This document shows, piece by piece, positions 25,330 through 33,440 of a DNA stretch of 64,000 nt. The notes beneath the pieces were generated by a model, which worked only from the letters and a program-made list of their open reading frames with translations, did no database searches and was not told where the DNA came from. The position numbers and the translations under genes were made by a program. Source of the stretch: Geothrix campi (GTDB taxonomy: Bacteria > Acidobacteriota > Holophagae > Holophagales > Holophagaceae); assembly GCF_024609265.1 (NCBI RefSeq), contig NZ_JANHMP010000003.1, positions 237,497-301,496 on the forward strand. The letters are read 5' to 3'. Each line of letters begins with the position of its first letter. Position 1 is the stretch's first letter.

Positions 25330-26700
25330 CTAGTGCGCCCCCACCGTGGAAAGCAGCCGCGACCCCGTGGCGTAGCAGGTCTTGTGGGTGATGTGATGCT
25401 CGAACTCGTGGCGGAACTTCTGGAGCGCCGAATCCATGGGACCGCAGGCGGCGTCGCCCAGGGGACAGAGGGTCCTCAGGCCGATCCGGGGCGTGAGGCT
25501 GGCCAGCAGGTCCAGGTCCTCCATGCGGCCCTGGCCGTGTTCGATGCGGTAGAGGACCATCTCCATCCAGTTGCAGCCTTCACGGCAGGGCGTGCACTGG
25601 CCGCAGCTCTCGTGGGCGTAGAAGCGGATGAGGCGGAGCGTAGCCTGCACCATGCAGGTGTCCTCGTCCATGCAGATGAGGCCGCCGGAGCCGGCCATGG
25701 AGCCGCGGGCCTTCACGGTGTCGAAGTCCAGGGGGCAGTCGAAGTCCTTCTCGTCGAACATGGGGGCGCTGGCGCCGCCGGGGATGATCGCCTTGATCTT
25801 CCTGCCGGTGCTGGAACCGCCTGCCAGCTCGTTCACCACGAAATCCATGGGCGTGCCCAGGGGCAGCTCGAAGAGGCCGGGGCGCTTCACGTGGCCGCTG
25901 ACGCCGAAGATGCGGGTGCCCGTGTTCTTGGGGGTGCCCAGCTTGGCGTACTCGGCGCCGCCCATGCGGAGGATGGGGGGCACGGCGGCCAGGGTCTCCA
26001 CGTTGTTCACGGTGGTGGGCTGGCCGAAGGCGCCCTTGGCCGCCGGGAAGGGCGGCTTCACGCGGGGCTCACCGCGGCGGCCTTCCAGCGAGTTCAGCAG
26101 GGCCGTCTCCTCGCCGCAGATGTAGGCGCCGGCGCCGCGGTAGACGAGGATGTCGTAATCCCAGCCGGTGCCCATGATGTTCTTGCCGAGGTAGCCGGCG
26201 TCGCGGGCCTGCTGGAGGGCGGCTTCGAGCTTCTCGATGAGCCAGAGGAACTCGCCGCGGATGTAGACGAAGCCGAGCTTGCACTGCATGGCCCAGCCGC
26301 CGATGATCATGCCCTCGATGAGCTGGTGCGGGTTGTACTCGAGGATGGCGCGATCCTTGAAGGTGCCGGGCTCGCCCTCGTCGCCGTTGCAGACCAGGTA
26401 GCGAGTGAACTTGCGCTCAGGCGTGTCCTTGGGCATGAACGACCACTTCAGGCCGCAGGGGAAGCCCGCTCCGCCACGACCGCGGATGCCGGAGGCCTTC
26501 ATCTCCTCGACCACGGCCACGGGTTCCAGCTTCAGCGCGGCCTTCATGGCCACGTAGCCCTCGTGCCTCTGCTCATAGACCTTGAGGTGCCAGTTGTCCA
26601 GATCCCCCGCGCCGCGGAGCATCAGGTTCGGGTACTTGTCCGTGCCGAAACCGGGGAAGGTGTAGATCTGGGGATCGGGCTTGGTGCGGATGGCGGCCAT
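25330..26700 (-). CDS. nuoF: NADH-quinone oxidoreductase subunit F
   Basis: The NADH- and FMN-binding 51-kDa subunit of complex I, 456 residues. It shows SGIRGRGGAGFPCGLKWSFM (NADH site), CNGDEGEPGTFKDRAI, and GAGAYICGEETALLNSLEG (FMN site). The 4Fe-4S motif is SCGQCTPCREGC, with the fourth Cys in the later TLCPLGDAA segment. It sits 9 bases after nuoE and forms the electron-input module with it; nuoG is not in the window. A strong terminator follows, so the remaining nuo genes must be elsewhere. Confidence 0.97.
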   Translation of the reverse strand: MAAIRTKPDPQIYTFPGFGTDKYPNLMLRGAGDLDNWHLKVYEQRHEGYVAMKAALKLEPVAVVEEMKASGIRGRGGAGFPCGLKWSFMPKDTPERKFTRYLVCNGDEGEPGTFKDRAILEYNPHQLIEGMIIGGWAMQCKLGFVYIRGEFLWLIEKLEAALQQARDAGYLGKNIMGTGWDYDILVYRGAGAYICGEETALLNSLEGRRGEPRVKPPFPAAKGAFGQPTTVNNVETLAAVPPILRMGGAEYAKLGTPKNTGTRIFGVSGHVKRPGLFELPLGTPMDFVVNELAGGSSTGRKIKAIIPGGASAPMFDEKDFDCPLDFDTVKARGSMAGSGGLICMDEDTCMVQATLRLIRFYAHESCGQCTPCREGCNWMEMVLYRIEHGQGRMEDLDLLASLTPRIGLRTLCPLGDAACGPMDSALQKFRHEFEHHITHKTCYATGSRLLSTVGAH

Positions 26701-26709
26701 TGATTCCCC

Positions 26710-27285
26710 CTACTTCGCCCAGGGGCGGTAGTCACCCCGCTTGCAGGCTTCCATGACTTCGATGAGCTTCTGCTCATCCACGAACTCGTCGTAGACATCG
26801 TGATTCACCTGCACGCAGGGACCGCTGCCGCAGCCGGCGAGGCACTCCACTTCCTCCACACTCCACAGGCCGTCGGCGCTGGGGCCCTGCCCCGGTTTCA
26901 CGCCGGTCTTCTCGCAGACCTTCTCCAGCAGCTGGGCGGCGCCACGCAGGGCGCAGCTGATGTTGGTGCAGACCGAGAAATGGAATTTCCCGACCGGGGC
27001 TTTCTGGTACATCGTGTAGAACGTGGCGACGCCGAAGACATGGCCCTCGGGGATGCCGATGGCCTTCGCCACAGCCTTCATGGCCGACAGGCTCACGAAG
27101 CCGAACTCGCGCTGGGCGATGTGCAGGGCCGGCAGCGTGGCCGCGAGCTTGTCGGGGAATTTGGCCATGATGGCCTGGATCTCAGCCAGGGCCTCGGGGC
27201 TGAATTCCTTTCGCTCGGATTCCGGAAGCCGCAGGCCCGGGGCCATGGGCTCGTTCGCGGTGTCGGGAGGCAGGGGATGATTCAT
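26710..27285 (-). CDS. nuoE: NADH-quinone oxidoreductase subunit E
   Basis: The 24-kDa thioredoxin-like 2Fe-2S subunit of complex I, 191 residues. The cluster ligands are visible as CTNISC (two Cys, four apart) and CLAGC (two Cys, three apart). The region VFGVATFYTMYQKAPVGKFH is typical. A proline-rich tail of about 30 residues precedes the conserved part. It lies directly upstream of nuoF. The yceI gene before it has its own terminator, so nuoEF probably uses a promoter in the 90-base gap or read-through. Confidence 0.96.
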   Translation of the reverse strand: MNHPLPPDTANEPMAPGLRLPESERKEFSPEALAEIQAIMAKFPDKLAATLPALHIAQREFGFVSLSAMKAVAKAIGIPEGHVFGVATFYTMYQKAPVGKFHFSVCTNISCALRGAAQLLEKVCEKTGVKPGQGPSADGLWSVEEVECLAGCGSGPCVQVNHDVYDEFVDEQKLIEVMEACKRGDYRPWAK

Positions 27286-27327
27286 GGGCGCGCTCGCATG
27301 AACGGCCAGTTTAGCCCGAAACGGAAA

Positions 27328-27357
27328 GGGGGCACCCGGCCAAAGCGGGTGCCCCCC
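27328..27357 (-). terminator. Terminator after yceI
   Basis: An 11-bp perfect stem (GGGGGCACCCG with CGGGTGCCCCC) with a 7-base loop, followed in the minus direction by TTTCCGTTTCG. It lies after the yceI stop and before nuoE. Confidence 0.8.
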
Positions 27358-27378
27358 ATCACGAACAGGACGATCTGC

Positions 27379-27972
27379 TTACTTCTTGGCGGCCGGGGTG
27401 ACCTTGCCGGCCTCGGCATTCAGGCTGACGGCCACGGTCTCGCCGATGACACCGGGGAAGGTCTTGATGCCGTACTCATTGCGGTTGAGGCTGAGGGCGC
27501 CGTCAATAAAGCCCGCGATCACGGTGCCGGGCGCCATGCCGGGCTGGGTCCCCGCGTTGGTGATGGGGAAGGTGATCCGCTTCGTCACGCCGTGCAGGGT
27601 GAAGTCACCGGTGATCTCCAGCTTGCCCTTGGCCACTTCCTTCACGGCCGTGCTCTTGAAGGTGATGACGGGGAACTTCGCCACGTCGAAGAAATCGGGG
27701 GACTTCAGGTGCTTGTCCCGGGCCTCGTTGTCGGTGGTGAGGCTGGTGGCGTCGATGGTGACGTCCACGCTGGACTTGCTCATGTCGGCGGTGTCGACCT
27801 TGATGAGCCCCTCGAACTTCGTGAAGCGGCCGCTCACCTTGGCCAGCAGGTGGCTGACCTTGAAGCTCACCTCGCTGTGGACGGGATCGATCTTGTAGGT
27901 GTCCTCACCGGCCAGGGCAGGAACCGTCGCCAGGGCGAGGGTGGCGAGCAGAACGCGGAAGGGGTGTCGCAT
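27379..27972 (-). CDS. YceI-family periplasmic lipid-binding protein
   Basis: A 197-residue secreted protein with the signal RVLLATLALATVPALAGEDT and the YceI lipocalin-like beta-barrel. Typical motifs are YKIDPVHSEVSFKVSHLLAK, GRFTKFEG, and ITGDFTLHGVTKRITFP. The family binds polyisoprenoids or other amphiphiles in the periplasm. GGAGG precedes the chosen ATG by about 5 bases; an upstream in-frame ATG at 28011 lies within the promoter region. It is divergent from a MarR gene, a pairing that suggests regulation by it. Confidence 0.92.
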   Translation of the reverse strand: MRHPFRVLLATLALATVPALAGEDTYKIDPVHSEVSFKVSHLLAKVSGRFTKFEGLIKVDTADMSKSSVDVTIDATSLTTDNEARDKHLKSPDFFDVAKFPVITFKSTAVKEVAKGKLEITGDFTLHGVTKRITFPITNAGTQPGMAPGTVIAGFIDGALSLNRNEYGIKTFPGVIGETVAVSLNAEAGKVTPAAKK

Positions 27973-28030
27973 GAAGCCTCCAGGGAATAGGTGTTTCACC
28001 ATGCATTTCATCGTAGGCCCCTTTTAAGAA

Positions 28031-28061
28031 GTTGCAACACCTTTTTTGAAAAATCTGTCAA
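28031..28061. promoter_or_regulatory. Putative MarR operator and yceI -35
   Basis: The yceI/marR divergent region contains a perfect palindrome GTTGCAAC (28031-28038). On the minus strand there is a perfect TTGACA (28061-28056) positioned as a yceI -35 element, with the palindrome where the -10 region would be. Binding by the adjacent MarR protein is inferred. Confidence 0.45.
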
Positions 28062-28085
28062 TCTTGGATCTGCAGGAGCAGGGCC

Positions 28086-28574
28086 ATGCACATCCAGGAA
28101 GAACTCCAGATCACCAAGCCGCTCGAGCCGGGTCACGAAGTGGCCCTGGCGCTCCTCTTGACCCGGGAATACGTGGCCCGTCTCTTCGACCAGGCCCTCT
28201 ACGAACCGGAGGATCTCTCCGACCAGCAGTTCAACGTGCTGCGCATCCTCAAGGGCGGCGGGAAGGATGGCTATCTGGTGAAGGAGATCCGCTGCCGGAT
28301 GATCTACCGCTTCGCCGACGTGCCCCGCCTCGTGAACCGCCTGGAGGCCCGGGGCCTGGTGAAGCGCTGCGAGAACCCGGCCGACCGGCGGGGCAGCCGG
28401 GTGCAGATCACGGCCAAGGGCCTGGCCCTCGAGGCCCGGATGCATGATTGCCATCAGGCCCTCAGCCGACAGGTGGACCGTTGCCTCAGCGCGGAGGAAC
28501 GCGATCAGCTTCTGGCCATGCTGGAGCGCCTGCGGGACGACTATCGGACCCAGCTGGAGGCCTTGGGGAAGTAG
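28086..28574 (+). CDS. MarR-family transcriptional regulator
   Basis: A 162-residue winged-helix repressor. The MarR core is visible: SDQQFNVLRILKGG (helix 2), EIRCRMIYRFADVPRLVNRL (recognition helix), and GLVKRCENPADRRGSRVQIT with the Asp-Arg-Arg of the wing. It is divergent from yceI and probably controls it and itself. An AGGAGCAGG-type site precedes the ATG. The gene sits inside what would otherwise be a continuous nuoABCDEF stretch. Confidence 0.9.
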   Translation: MHIQEELQITKPLEPGHEVALALLLTREYVARLFDQALYEPEDLSDQQFNVLRILKGGGKDGYLVKEIRCRMIYRFADVPRLVNRLEARGLVKRCENPADRRGSRVQITAKGLALEARMHDCHQALSRQVDRCLSAEERDQLLAMLERLRDDYRTQLEALGK

Positions 28575-28588
28575 CCAGCGGATGCGGC

Positions 28589-28721
28589 CTTAGCGGTCCA
28601 GCTCACCCTCAATAATTCTCACTCGGCGCCTCACGCCTCGCCCTTCGGGCGGTGCCTGCGGCACCGTGGGACTCGTTGTGCTCGTCCTCATGGCGCCTGC
28701 GCCGCTGCAGGTTGTGGTTGC
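28589..28721 (-). repeat. Small palindromic repeat carrying a second nuoD terminus
   Basis: The block CTTAGCGGTCCAG occurs at 28589-28601 and again at 28721-28733, where it is the end of nuoD. The outer copy, read on the minus strand, ends IIEGELDR then TAA, against IIAGELDR for nuoD. Between them lie two small hairpins (CGCCC-TTC-GGGCG and GGTGCC-TGC-GGCACC) and two GGCGCC palindromes. A 33-codon frame from an ATG at 28691 runs into the outer copy. This looks like a REP-like insertion with duplication of the gene end. Confidence 0.65.
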
Positions 28722-29921
28722 TTAGCGGTCCAGTTCGCCGGCGATGATATTCATAGCCCCGAGCACCGCGACGGCGTCAGCGATCAGGCCGCCTTTCACC
28801 TGGTCGTGGAAGCTGCTGAAGATGGGGAGGCAGGGGGGACGGACCCGGATGCGATAGGGGTTCTTGCCGCCATCGCTCACGATGTAGAAGCCCAGTTCGC
28901 CGTTGGCGGCCTCGGTGGCGCTGTAGACCTCGCCCACGGGCATCTCCATGCCGTGCATGATGAGCTTGAAGTGGTGGATGAGGCTTTCCATCCGCGTGTA
29001 GACCTTCTCTTTGGGGGGCAGGGCGATCTTGGGATCATCCACGTTGACGGGGCCCGGCTCGAGGCGGTCCAGCACCTGGCGGATGATGCGCAGGCTCTGG
29101 CGCATCTCCTCCATGCGGACCAGGTAGCGGTCGAACACATCACCCGTGGTGCCCACGGGGATGTCGAAGTCGTAGGTCTCGTAGCCCAGGTAGGGCTGGG
29201 CCTTGCGGAGATCCTGGGGCACGCCCGCGGCGCGGAGGCAGGGGCCGGTGTAGCCCCAGTTCACGGCGTCCTCGGGGCTGATGGCGCCGATGCCCTTGGT
29301 GCGGTCATGCCAGATGGGGTTGTGGGTGAGCAGGCGCTCGCACTCGTCCACGGAGGCCGCACACTCCACCAGGAAGCGCTCGCAAAGGGGCACGAAGCCC
29401 TCGGGGATGTCCCGGAAGAGGCCGCCGATGCGGGTGAAGCTGGTGTGCAGGCGCTGGCCGGCCGCCATCTCGAAGAGGTCGTAGACCGTCTCGCGCTGGC
29501 GGAAGAGGTAGAGGAAGGCGGTGAAGGCACCGATGTCCACGGCGTTCACGCCCACGCACACGATGTGGTCCGCGATGCGGGCCAGCTCGGAGACGAGCAC
29601 CCGGATCTGCTGCGCCCGCTTGGGGATCTGGATGCCCAGCAGCTTCTCCACGGCGCAGGTGTAGCCCACGTTGTTCATGATGGAGCTGCAGTAGTTCAGG
29701 CGGTCCGTGAGGGGGATGAACTGCTGGTAGCTGAGGCTCTCGCCCAGCTTCTCCACGCCCCGGTGGAGGTAGCCCATCTCCGGGGTGGCCTTCAGGATGG
29801 TCTCGCCCTCGAGCTCGAGGATGATGCGCAAGGTGCCGTGGGTGGTGGGATGCGAGGGCCCCATGTTGACAATCATGTGATCGCCGTCGAGCTGCTGCCG
29901 GGAAAGGGCGATGGAATCCAT
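28722..29921 (-). CDS. nuoD: NADH-quinone oxidoreductase subunit D
   Basis: The 49-kDa quinone-site subunit of complex I, 399 residues from the chosen start. Signatures are NMGPSHPTTHGTLRIILEL, ATPEMGYLHRGVEKLGES, LNYCSSIMNNVGYTCAVEK, and the C-terminal PYRIRVRPPCLPIFSS. The ATG at 29921 is preferred because GAGG lies 8 bases before it; the in-frame ATG at 29927 has only 2 bases of spacing. It follows nuoC by about 10 bases. It is the last gene of nuoABCD, because a repeat and an opposing marR gene follow. Confidence 0.97.
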   Translation of the reverse strand: MDSIALSRQQLDGDHMIVNMGPSHPTTHGTLRIILELEGETILKATPEMGYLHRGVEKLGESLSYQQFIPLTDRLNYCSSIMNNVGYTCAVEKLLGIQIPKRAQQIRVLVSELARIADHIVCVGVNAVDIGAFTAFLYLFRQRETVYDLFEMAAGQRLHTSFTRIGGLFRDIPEGFVPLCERFLVECAASVDECERLLTHNPIWHDRTKGIGAISPEDAVNWGYTGPCLRAAGVPQDLRKAQPYLGYETYDFDIPVGTTGDVFDRYLVRMEEMRQSLRIIRQVLDRLEPGPVNVDDPKIALPPKEKVYTRMESLIHHFKLIMHGMEMPVGEVYSATEAANGELGFYIVSDGGKNPYRIRVRPPCLPIFSSFHDQVKGGLIADAVAVLGAMNIIAGELDR

Positions 29922-29931
29922 GGTCATGTCC

Positions 29932-30444
29932 TCAACCCCGTTCGCCGTTGTTGTAGGGGGCGGTGCAGCCTTCCATGCAGAAGGGATCCCCGCCATCCAG
30001 GGGGAAATCCTTGCGCAGGGCGTGGCCCGGGAAGTCGTCCCAGGTGAGCAGGCGCTTCATGTTCGGGTGGCCCTCGAAGCGGATGCCGAAGAGGTCGAAG
30101 ACTTCCCGCTCGAACCAATTGGCGGTCTTGAACAGGCCCGCCAGGGTGGGCACGGTCTCGCCGTCGGCCACGGCCACCTTCACCCGCAGGCGCTCCTGGC
30201 TGGCCAGATTCAGCCAGTGGTAGACCACGTCGAACCTCCCAGCGGCGGCGGCGCCTTCGGCATTCGGCCGCTCAGGCCAATCCACCGCCGTGATGTCCAC
30301 CAGGAGCTGGAAGCCTTCGCGGTAGAGGAGGTCCACCAGCGCGAGGAGGTTCGCCTTCGCCACCACGATGGTCTGGTCGCCCCGGAAATCGTGGCGGTCC
30401 GTGACGGCGCCCGGCAGCTGTGCGTCGATGTGCTCGATGATCAT
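29932..30444 (-). CDS. nuoC: NADH-quinone oxidoreductase subunit C
   Basis: The 30-kDa subunit of the peripheral arm of complex I, 170 residues. Family patterns are LVDITAVDWPERP, RFDVVYHWLNLA and the C-terminal EREVFDLFGIRFEGHPNMKR followed by HALRKDFPL. It is separate from nuoD, unlike the fused NuoCD of enterobacteria. It lies 12 bases after nuoB. Confidence 0.96.
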   Translation of the reverse strand: MIIEHIDAQLPGAVTDRHDFRGDQTIVVAKANLLALVDLLYREGFQLLVDITAVDWPERPNAEGAAAAGRFDVVYHWLNLASQERLRVKVAVADGETVPTLAGLFKTANWFEREVFDLFGIRFEGHPNMKRLLTWDDFPGHALRKDFPLDGGDPFCMEGCTAPYNNGERG

Positions 30445-30456
30445 GGTCCGCCCCGC

Positions 30457-31065
30457 CTAGAAGATGGTGCCCGCGCCGCGCTCGGCGGCATCCATCAGCA
30501 TGTTGCGGATGGTCTGCTGGCCCGTGAGGCCCTGTTCCGCCTGGATGGCATCCTGCCGGGCCAGGCTCTCGTAGAACCGCGCGATGTGCTCCTTGCGCAT
30601 GGAGAGCGATTCCTTCTCGATCTTCTCCTGCAGCTTCATCACGCCGTAGATCATGCTCTCGGGCCGGGGCGGACAGCCGGGGACGTAGACGTCCACGGGG
30701 ATCACCCGGTCCACGCCCTGGAGGGTCGCGTAGGTCCGGTACATGCCCCCGGAGGAGGCGCAGACGCCCACGGAGATCACCCACTTGGGCTCGGCCATCT
30801 GCGCATAGATGGTGCGCAGGATGGGGGCCATCTTGTTGGTGACGGTGCCCAGCACCAGCATCATGTCGCTCTGGCGGGGGCTGAAGCGCATGGCCTCGGC
30901 GCCGAACCGGCTCATGTCGTACTTGGACGCCATCATGCTCATGAACTCGATGGCGCAGCAGGCCGTGCCGAAGGGCAGCGGCCAGAGGCTGTTCTTGCGG
31001 CCCCAGTTGACCACCGCGTCCAGGCGGGTGGTCACCACCGCGTCGTTGATGTTCATCTCGGCCAT
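30457..31065 (-). CDS. nuoB: NADH-quinone oxidoreductase subunit B
   Basis: The N2-cluster subunit (PSST homologue) of complex I, 202 residues. The 4Fe-4S ligands sit in [22 protein letters not shown] and [10 protein letters not shown]. Other typical parts are [18 protein letters not shown] and [11 protein letters not shown]. The C-terminal tail of about 45 residues is charged and variable. The start overlaps nuoA closely (the nuoA stop is 3 bases before the ATG). An upstream reading frame extends far into other genes but is not part of the protein. Confidence 0.96.
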   Translation of the reverse strand: MAEMNINDAVVTTRLDAVVNWGRKNSLWPLPFGTACCAIEFMSMMASKYDMSRFGAEAMRFSPRQSDMMLVLGTVTNKMAPILRTIYAQMAEPKWVISVGVCASSGGMYRTYATLQGVDRVIPVDVYVPGCPPRPESMIYGVMKLQEKIEKESLSMRKEHIARFYESLARQDAIQAEQGLTGQQTIRNMLMDAAERGAGTIF

Positions 31066-31067
31066 GA

Positions 31068-31448
31068 TCAGTGCTCCCACTCGAAGGCGCCCTTGCCCCA
31101 GGCGTAGATGAAGCCCACGAGCAGGGTGGCCATGAAGCTCAACATGGCGGCGAAGGTCCAGAGGGCATGCTTGAAGTTCACCGCCCAGGGCAGCAGGAAG
31201 GCGGCTTCCACGTCGAACAGGATGAACAGCATGGCCGTGAGATAGAACTTCACGGAATACTTGTGCCGGGCGCCTTCCTGCAGGGGCGGCACGCCGCATT
31301 CGTAGGGCCGGAGCTTGGCTTCCTGCGGGTTGTTGGGCTTCAGCAGGGGCAGCACCTTGCCCGACAGCACGAGGATGGCGATGGCCGTCACGGCGGCGAT
31401 CAGCAGCAGGATCAGGATCGGCAGGAAAGGCGATGCGGGATGGGCCAT
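31068..31448 (-). CDS. nuoA: NADH-quinone oxidoreductase subunit A
   Basis: A small membrane subunit of complex I with three transmembrane helices, 126 residues. It has the conserved loop [10 protein letters not shown] and the second-helix motif [20 protein letters not shown]. It heads the nuoABCD operon and is divergent from an acyl carrier protein gene. The 140-base region between them probably carries both promoters; no confident hexamers were found. Confidence 0.96.
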   Translation of the reverse strand: MAHPASPFLPILILLLIAAVTAIAILVLSGKVLPLLKPNNPQEAKLRPYECGVPPLQEGARHKYSVKFYLTAMLFILFDVEAAFLLPWAVNFKHALWTFAAMLSFMATLLVGFIYAWGKGAFEWEH

Positions 31449-31587
31449 GGCGCTCTCGGGCGGAGGGTTCCGCGAGGATCCAGCTTAGCGCCCTTTGCAG
31501 ATCCCGAAACCGTGCCAATATCACAACCCCACCGGGGTCTCCGGTTAGGGATAGAATCAATCTCCCCACCCTTCTGCCGGGATTGTC

Positions 31588-31845
31588 ATGAGCGATTTGA
31601 AGCTGCGCGTCAAAGAGATGATCATCGAGCGCCTCAAGCTCGAAGGCATGACCCCCGACCAGATCGAAGACCAGGCCCCCCTCTTCGGGGATGGGTTGGG
31701 GCTCGATTCCATCGATGCCCTCGAACTGGTGCTGGGCATCGAACAGGTGTTCGGCGTGAAGATCGAGGACGAGGCCGCGGGCCTGAAGGCCTTCAAGTCC
31801 GTCCAGGCCCTCACGGATTTCATCGCCGAACATACCAAGGGCTGA
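31588..31845 (+). CDS. Acyl carrier protein of a ketosynthase cassette
   Basis: An 85-residue acyl carrier protein with the phosphopantetheine Ser in [12 protein letters not shown]. The motif with Ile-Asp-Ala after the Ser is closer to specialised carriers, such as those of aryl-polyene systems, than to the primary AcpP motif DSLDTVEL. It is followed by FabZ-like and two ketosynthase-type genes with tiny gaps, so it serves that cassette. A TAGAAT hexamer at about 31551-31556 may be its -10 element. Confidence 0.88.
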   Translation: MSDLKLRVKEMIIERLKLEGMTPDQIEDQAPLFGDGLGLDSIDALELVLGIEQVFGVKIEDEAAGLKAFKSVQALTDFIAEHTKG

Positions 31846-31857
31846 TCCCGAGGCCCC

Positions 31858-32265
31858 ATGACCGATATCCCGGCCCACCTGCCGCACCGCTACCCGTTCC
31901 TCCTGGTAGACCGGGTGCTGGAGCGGGAACCGGGCGTGCGCGTGGTGGCGGAGAAGCTCGTCACGAACGGCGAGCCCTACCTCCAGGGCCATTTCGAAGG
32001 CCGCCCCCTGGTGCCTGGCGTGCTGCTGCTGGAGATGCTCGCCCAGGCCGGCGGCTTCCTGGAAGCCGGAACCCTCCACGACGCCGCCATCTTCCTGGCC
32101 GGCGTCAAGGATGCCCGGTTCCGGGCCCCGGCCTTCCCCGGCGACCGGCTGCGGCTGGAGGTGACCTCCGAGGGGGCCTTCGCCGGGTTGATGAAGCTGA
32201 AGGGCGCCGTGACCTGCGAAGATCGCGAGCTCTGCACCGCCACCCTGCTGGTGAAGCGCCTATGA
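31858..32265 (+). CDS. FabZ-like 3-hydroxyacyl-ACP dehydratase
   Basis: A hotdog-fold dehydratase of 135 residues. The family opening [16 protein letters not shown] and the catalytic segment [20 protein letters not shown] contain the His and Glu of FabZ. It removes water from 3-hydroxyacyl-ACP. It lies 12 bases after the ACP gene and overlaps the next ketosynthase by 4 bases (ATGA). In this setting it probably works on the cassette's own acyl chains rather than on bulk fatty acids. Confidence 0.9.
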   Translation: MTDIPAHLPHRYPFLLVDRVLEREPGVRVVAEKLVTNGEPYLQGHFEGRPLVPGVLLLEMLAQAGGFLEAGTLHDAAIFLAGVKDARFRAPAFPGDRLRLEVTSEGAFAGLMKLKGAVTCEDRELCTATLLVKRL

Positions 32266-33440
32266 ACCGCGTCGTCGTGTCGGGCCTTGGCATCGTGAGC
32301 TCACTGGCCCTTAGCCGCGAGGGTACCTGGGCCGCCATGCTCGAGGGGCGCGATGGCCTGGGCCCCCTCACCCGGCTGGATCTGCCTGCGGAGCCCGCCC
32401 AGATCGCGGGCCAAGTGCCCCTCGGCCCACGGCGGCATCAGACCCTCTGCGAGCGCATGGCCCTCCTGGCCCTGGAGGAGGCGCTGGACGGCTTCCACCC
32501 GGACGGCGACCCGGCTCGCATCGGGATCTTCCAGGGCGCGGGCACCAGTGGTCTGCCCGTGGCAGAGGCCTACCTGCAGGACCGTCTGGCCGGGCGGCGG
32601 GGCCGGGCGGTGGAACCCGCCTACCAGAGCCCCTGCACCGTCACCGATGCCCTGGCCCGCCGCCTGGGTGCCGAGGGTCCCCGGGGCACCATCATGAACG
32701 CCTGCTCCTCCAGCCTCCTGGCCCTGGGCCAGGCCTGGGAACGCCTCGCCGCCGGGGAACTGGATCTGGCCGTGGCCGGGGGCGCCGAAGGCCTGTGCCG
32801 CACCACCTACGCCGGCTTCTCCTGCCTGAAGGCGGTGGACCCCCGGAAGTGCCGCCCCTTCAGCCGGGACCGGGCGGGCCTCAACCTGGGCGAGGGTGCC
32901 GTCCAGCTCCTCCTCGAACCCCTGGACCGGGCCCTCGCCCGGGGCGCTACGATCTACGGCGAGGTGCTGGGCTACGGCGCGAGCATGGATGCCCACCACC
33001 CCACGGCCCCCCACCCCGAAGGCGAAGGGGCCGCCCGGGCCATGGCCATGGCCCTGCGCACGGGACGGACGGCCGCCGCGGAGGTGGATCTCGTCTCCGC
33101 CCACGGCACCGCCACCCCCGCCAACGACGGGGCCGAATGCCTGGCCATCCGCGGAGCTCTCGGGCCGGCGGCCGACGCGGTCTCCGTCACCAGCACCAAG
33201 AGCCAGTTCGGCCACACCCTGGGCGCTGCCGGAGCCTTCGGAGCCGCGGCCACCCTCCTGGCCCTGCGGGATCAGACGGTGAGTCCCACGCTGCGCCTGG
33301 AGGAGGCCGATCCGGTCTGTGACCTGGACTGCACACCCCTGGTGGCCCGGCAGCGGCGAATCCGCGCCGCCTTGGTGAATGCCTTCGCCTTTGGCGGCAA
33401 CAACGTGTCGTTGGCCCTCCGCCGCTGGGAGGGCGCATGA
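32262..33440 (+). CDS. Beta-ketoacyl-ACP synthase (FabF-like, complete triad)
   Basis: A thiolase-fold condensing enzyme of 392 residues. The catalytic Cys148 is in IMNACSSSLLAL, His281 in SAHGTATPANDG and His318 in TKSQFGHTLGAAGAFG, with Lys313 also present. The final GGNNVSLAL fits the C-terminal NAFGFGG-type loop. It extends acyl-ACP by two carbons. It is coupled by ATGA overlaps to the dehydratase before it and to a second ketosynthase-like gene after it, a KS-alpha/KS-beta arrangement. Confidence 0.92.
   Translation: MNRVVVSGLGIVSSLALSREGTWAAMLEGRDGLGPLTRLDLPAEPAQIAGQVPLGPRRHQTLCERMALLALEEALDGFHPDGDPARIGIFQGAGTSGLPVAEAYLQDRLAGRRGRAVEPAYQSPCTVTDALARRLGAEGPRGTIMNACSSSLLALGQAWERLAAGELDLAVAGGAEGLCRTTYAGFSCLKAVDPRKCRPFSRDRAGLNLGEGAVQLLLEPLDRALARGATIYGEVLGYGASMDAHHPTAPHPEGEGAARAMAMALRTGRTAAAEVDLVSAHGTATPANDGAECLAIRGALGPAADAVSVTSTKSQFGHTLGAAGAFGAAATLLALRDQTVSPTLRLEEADPVCDLDCTPLVARQRRIRAALVNAFAFGGNNVSLALRRWEGA

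Noticed and set aside
31071-32261. An upstream extension of the ketosynthase frame back to 31071
   Set aside because: The frame is open by composition only; the protein clearly starts at [10 protein letters not shown] with an ATGA overlap.
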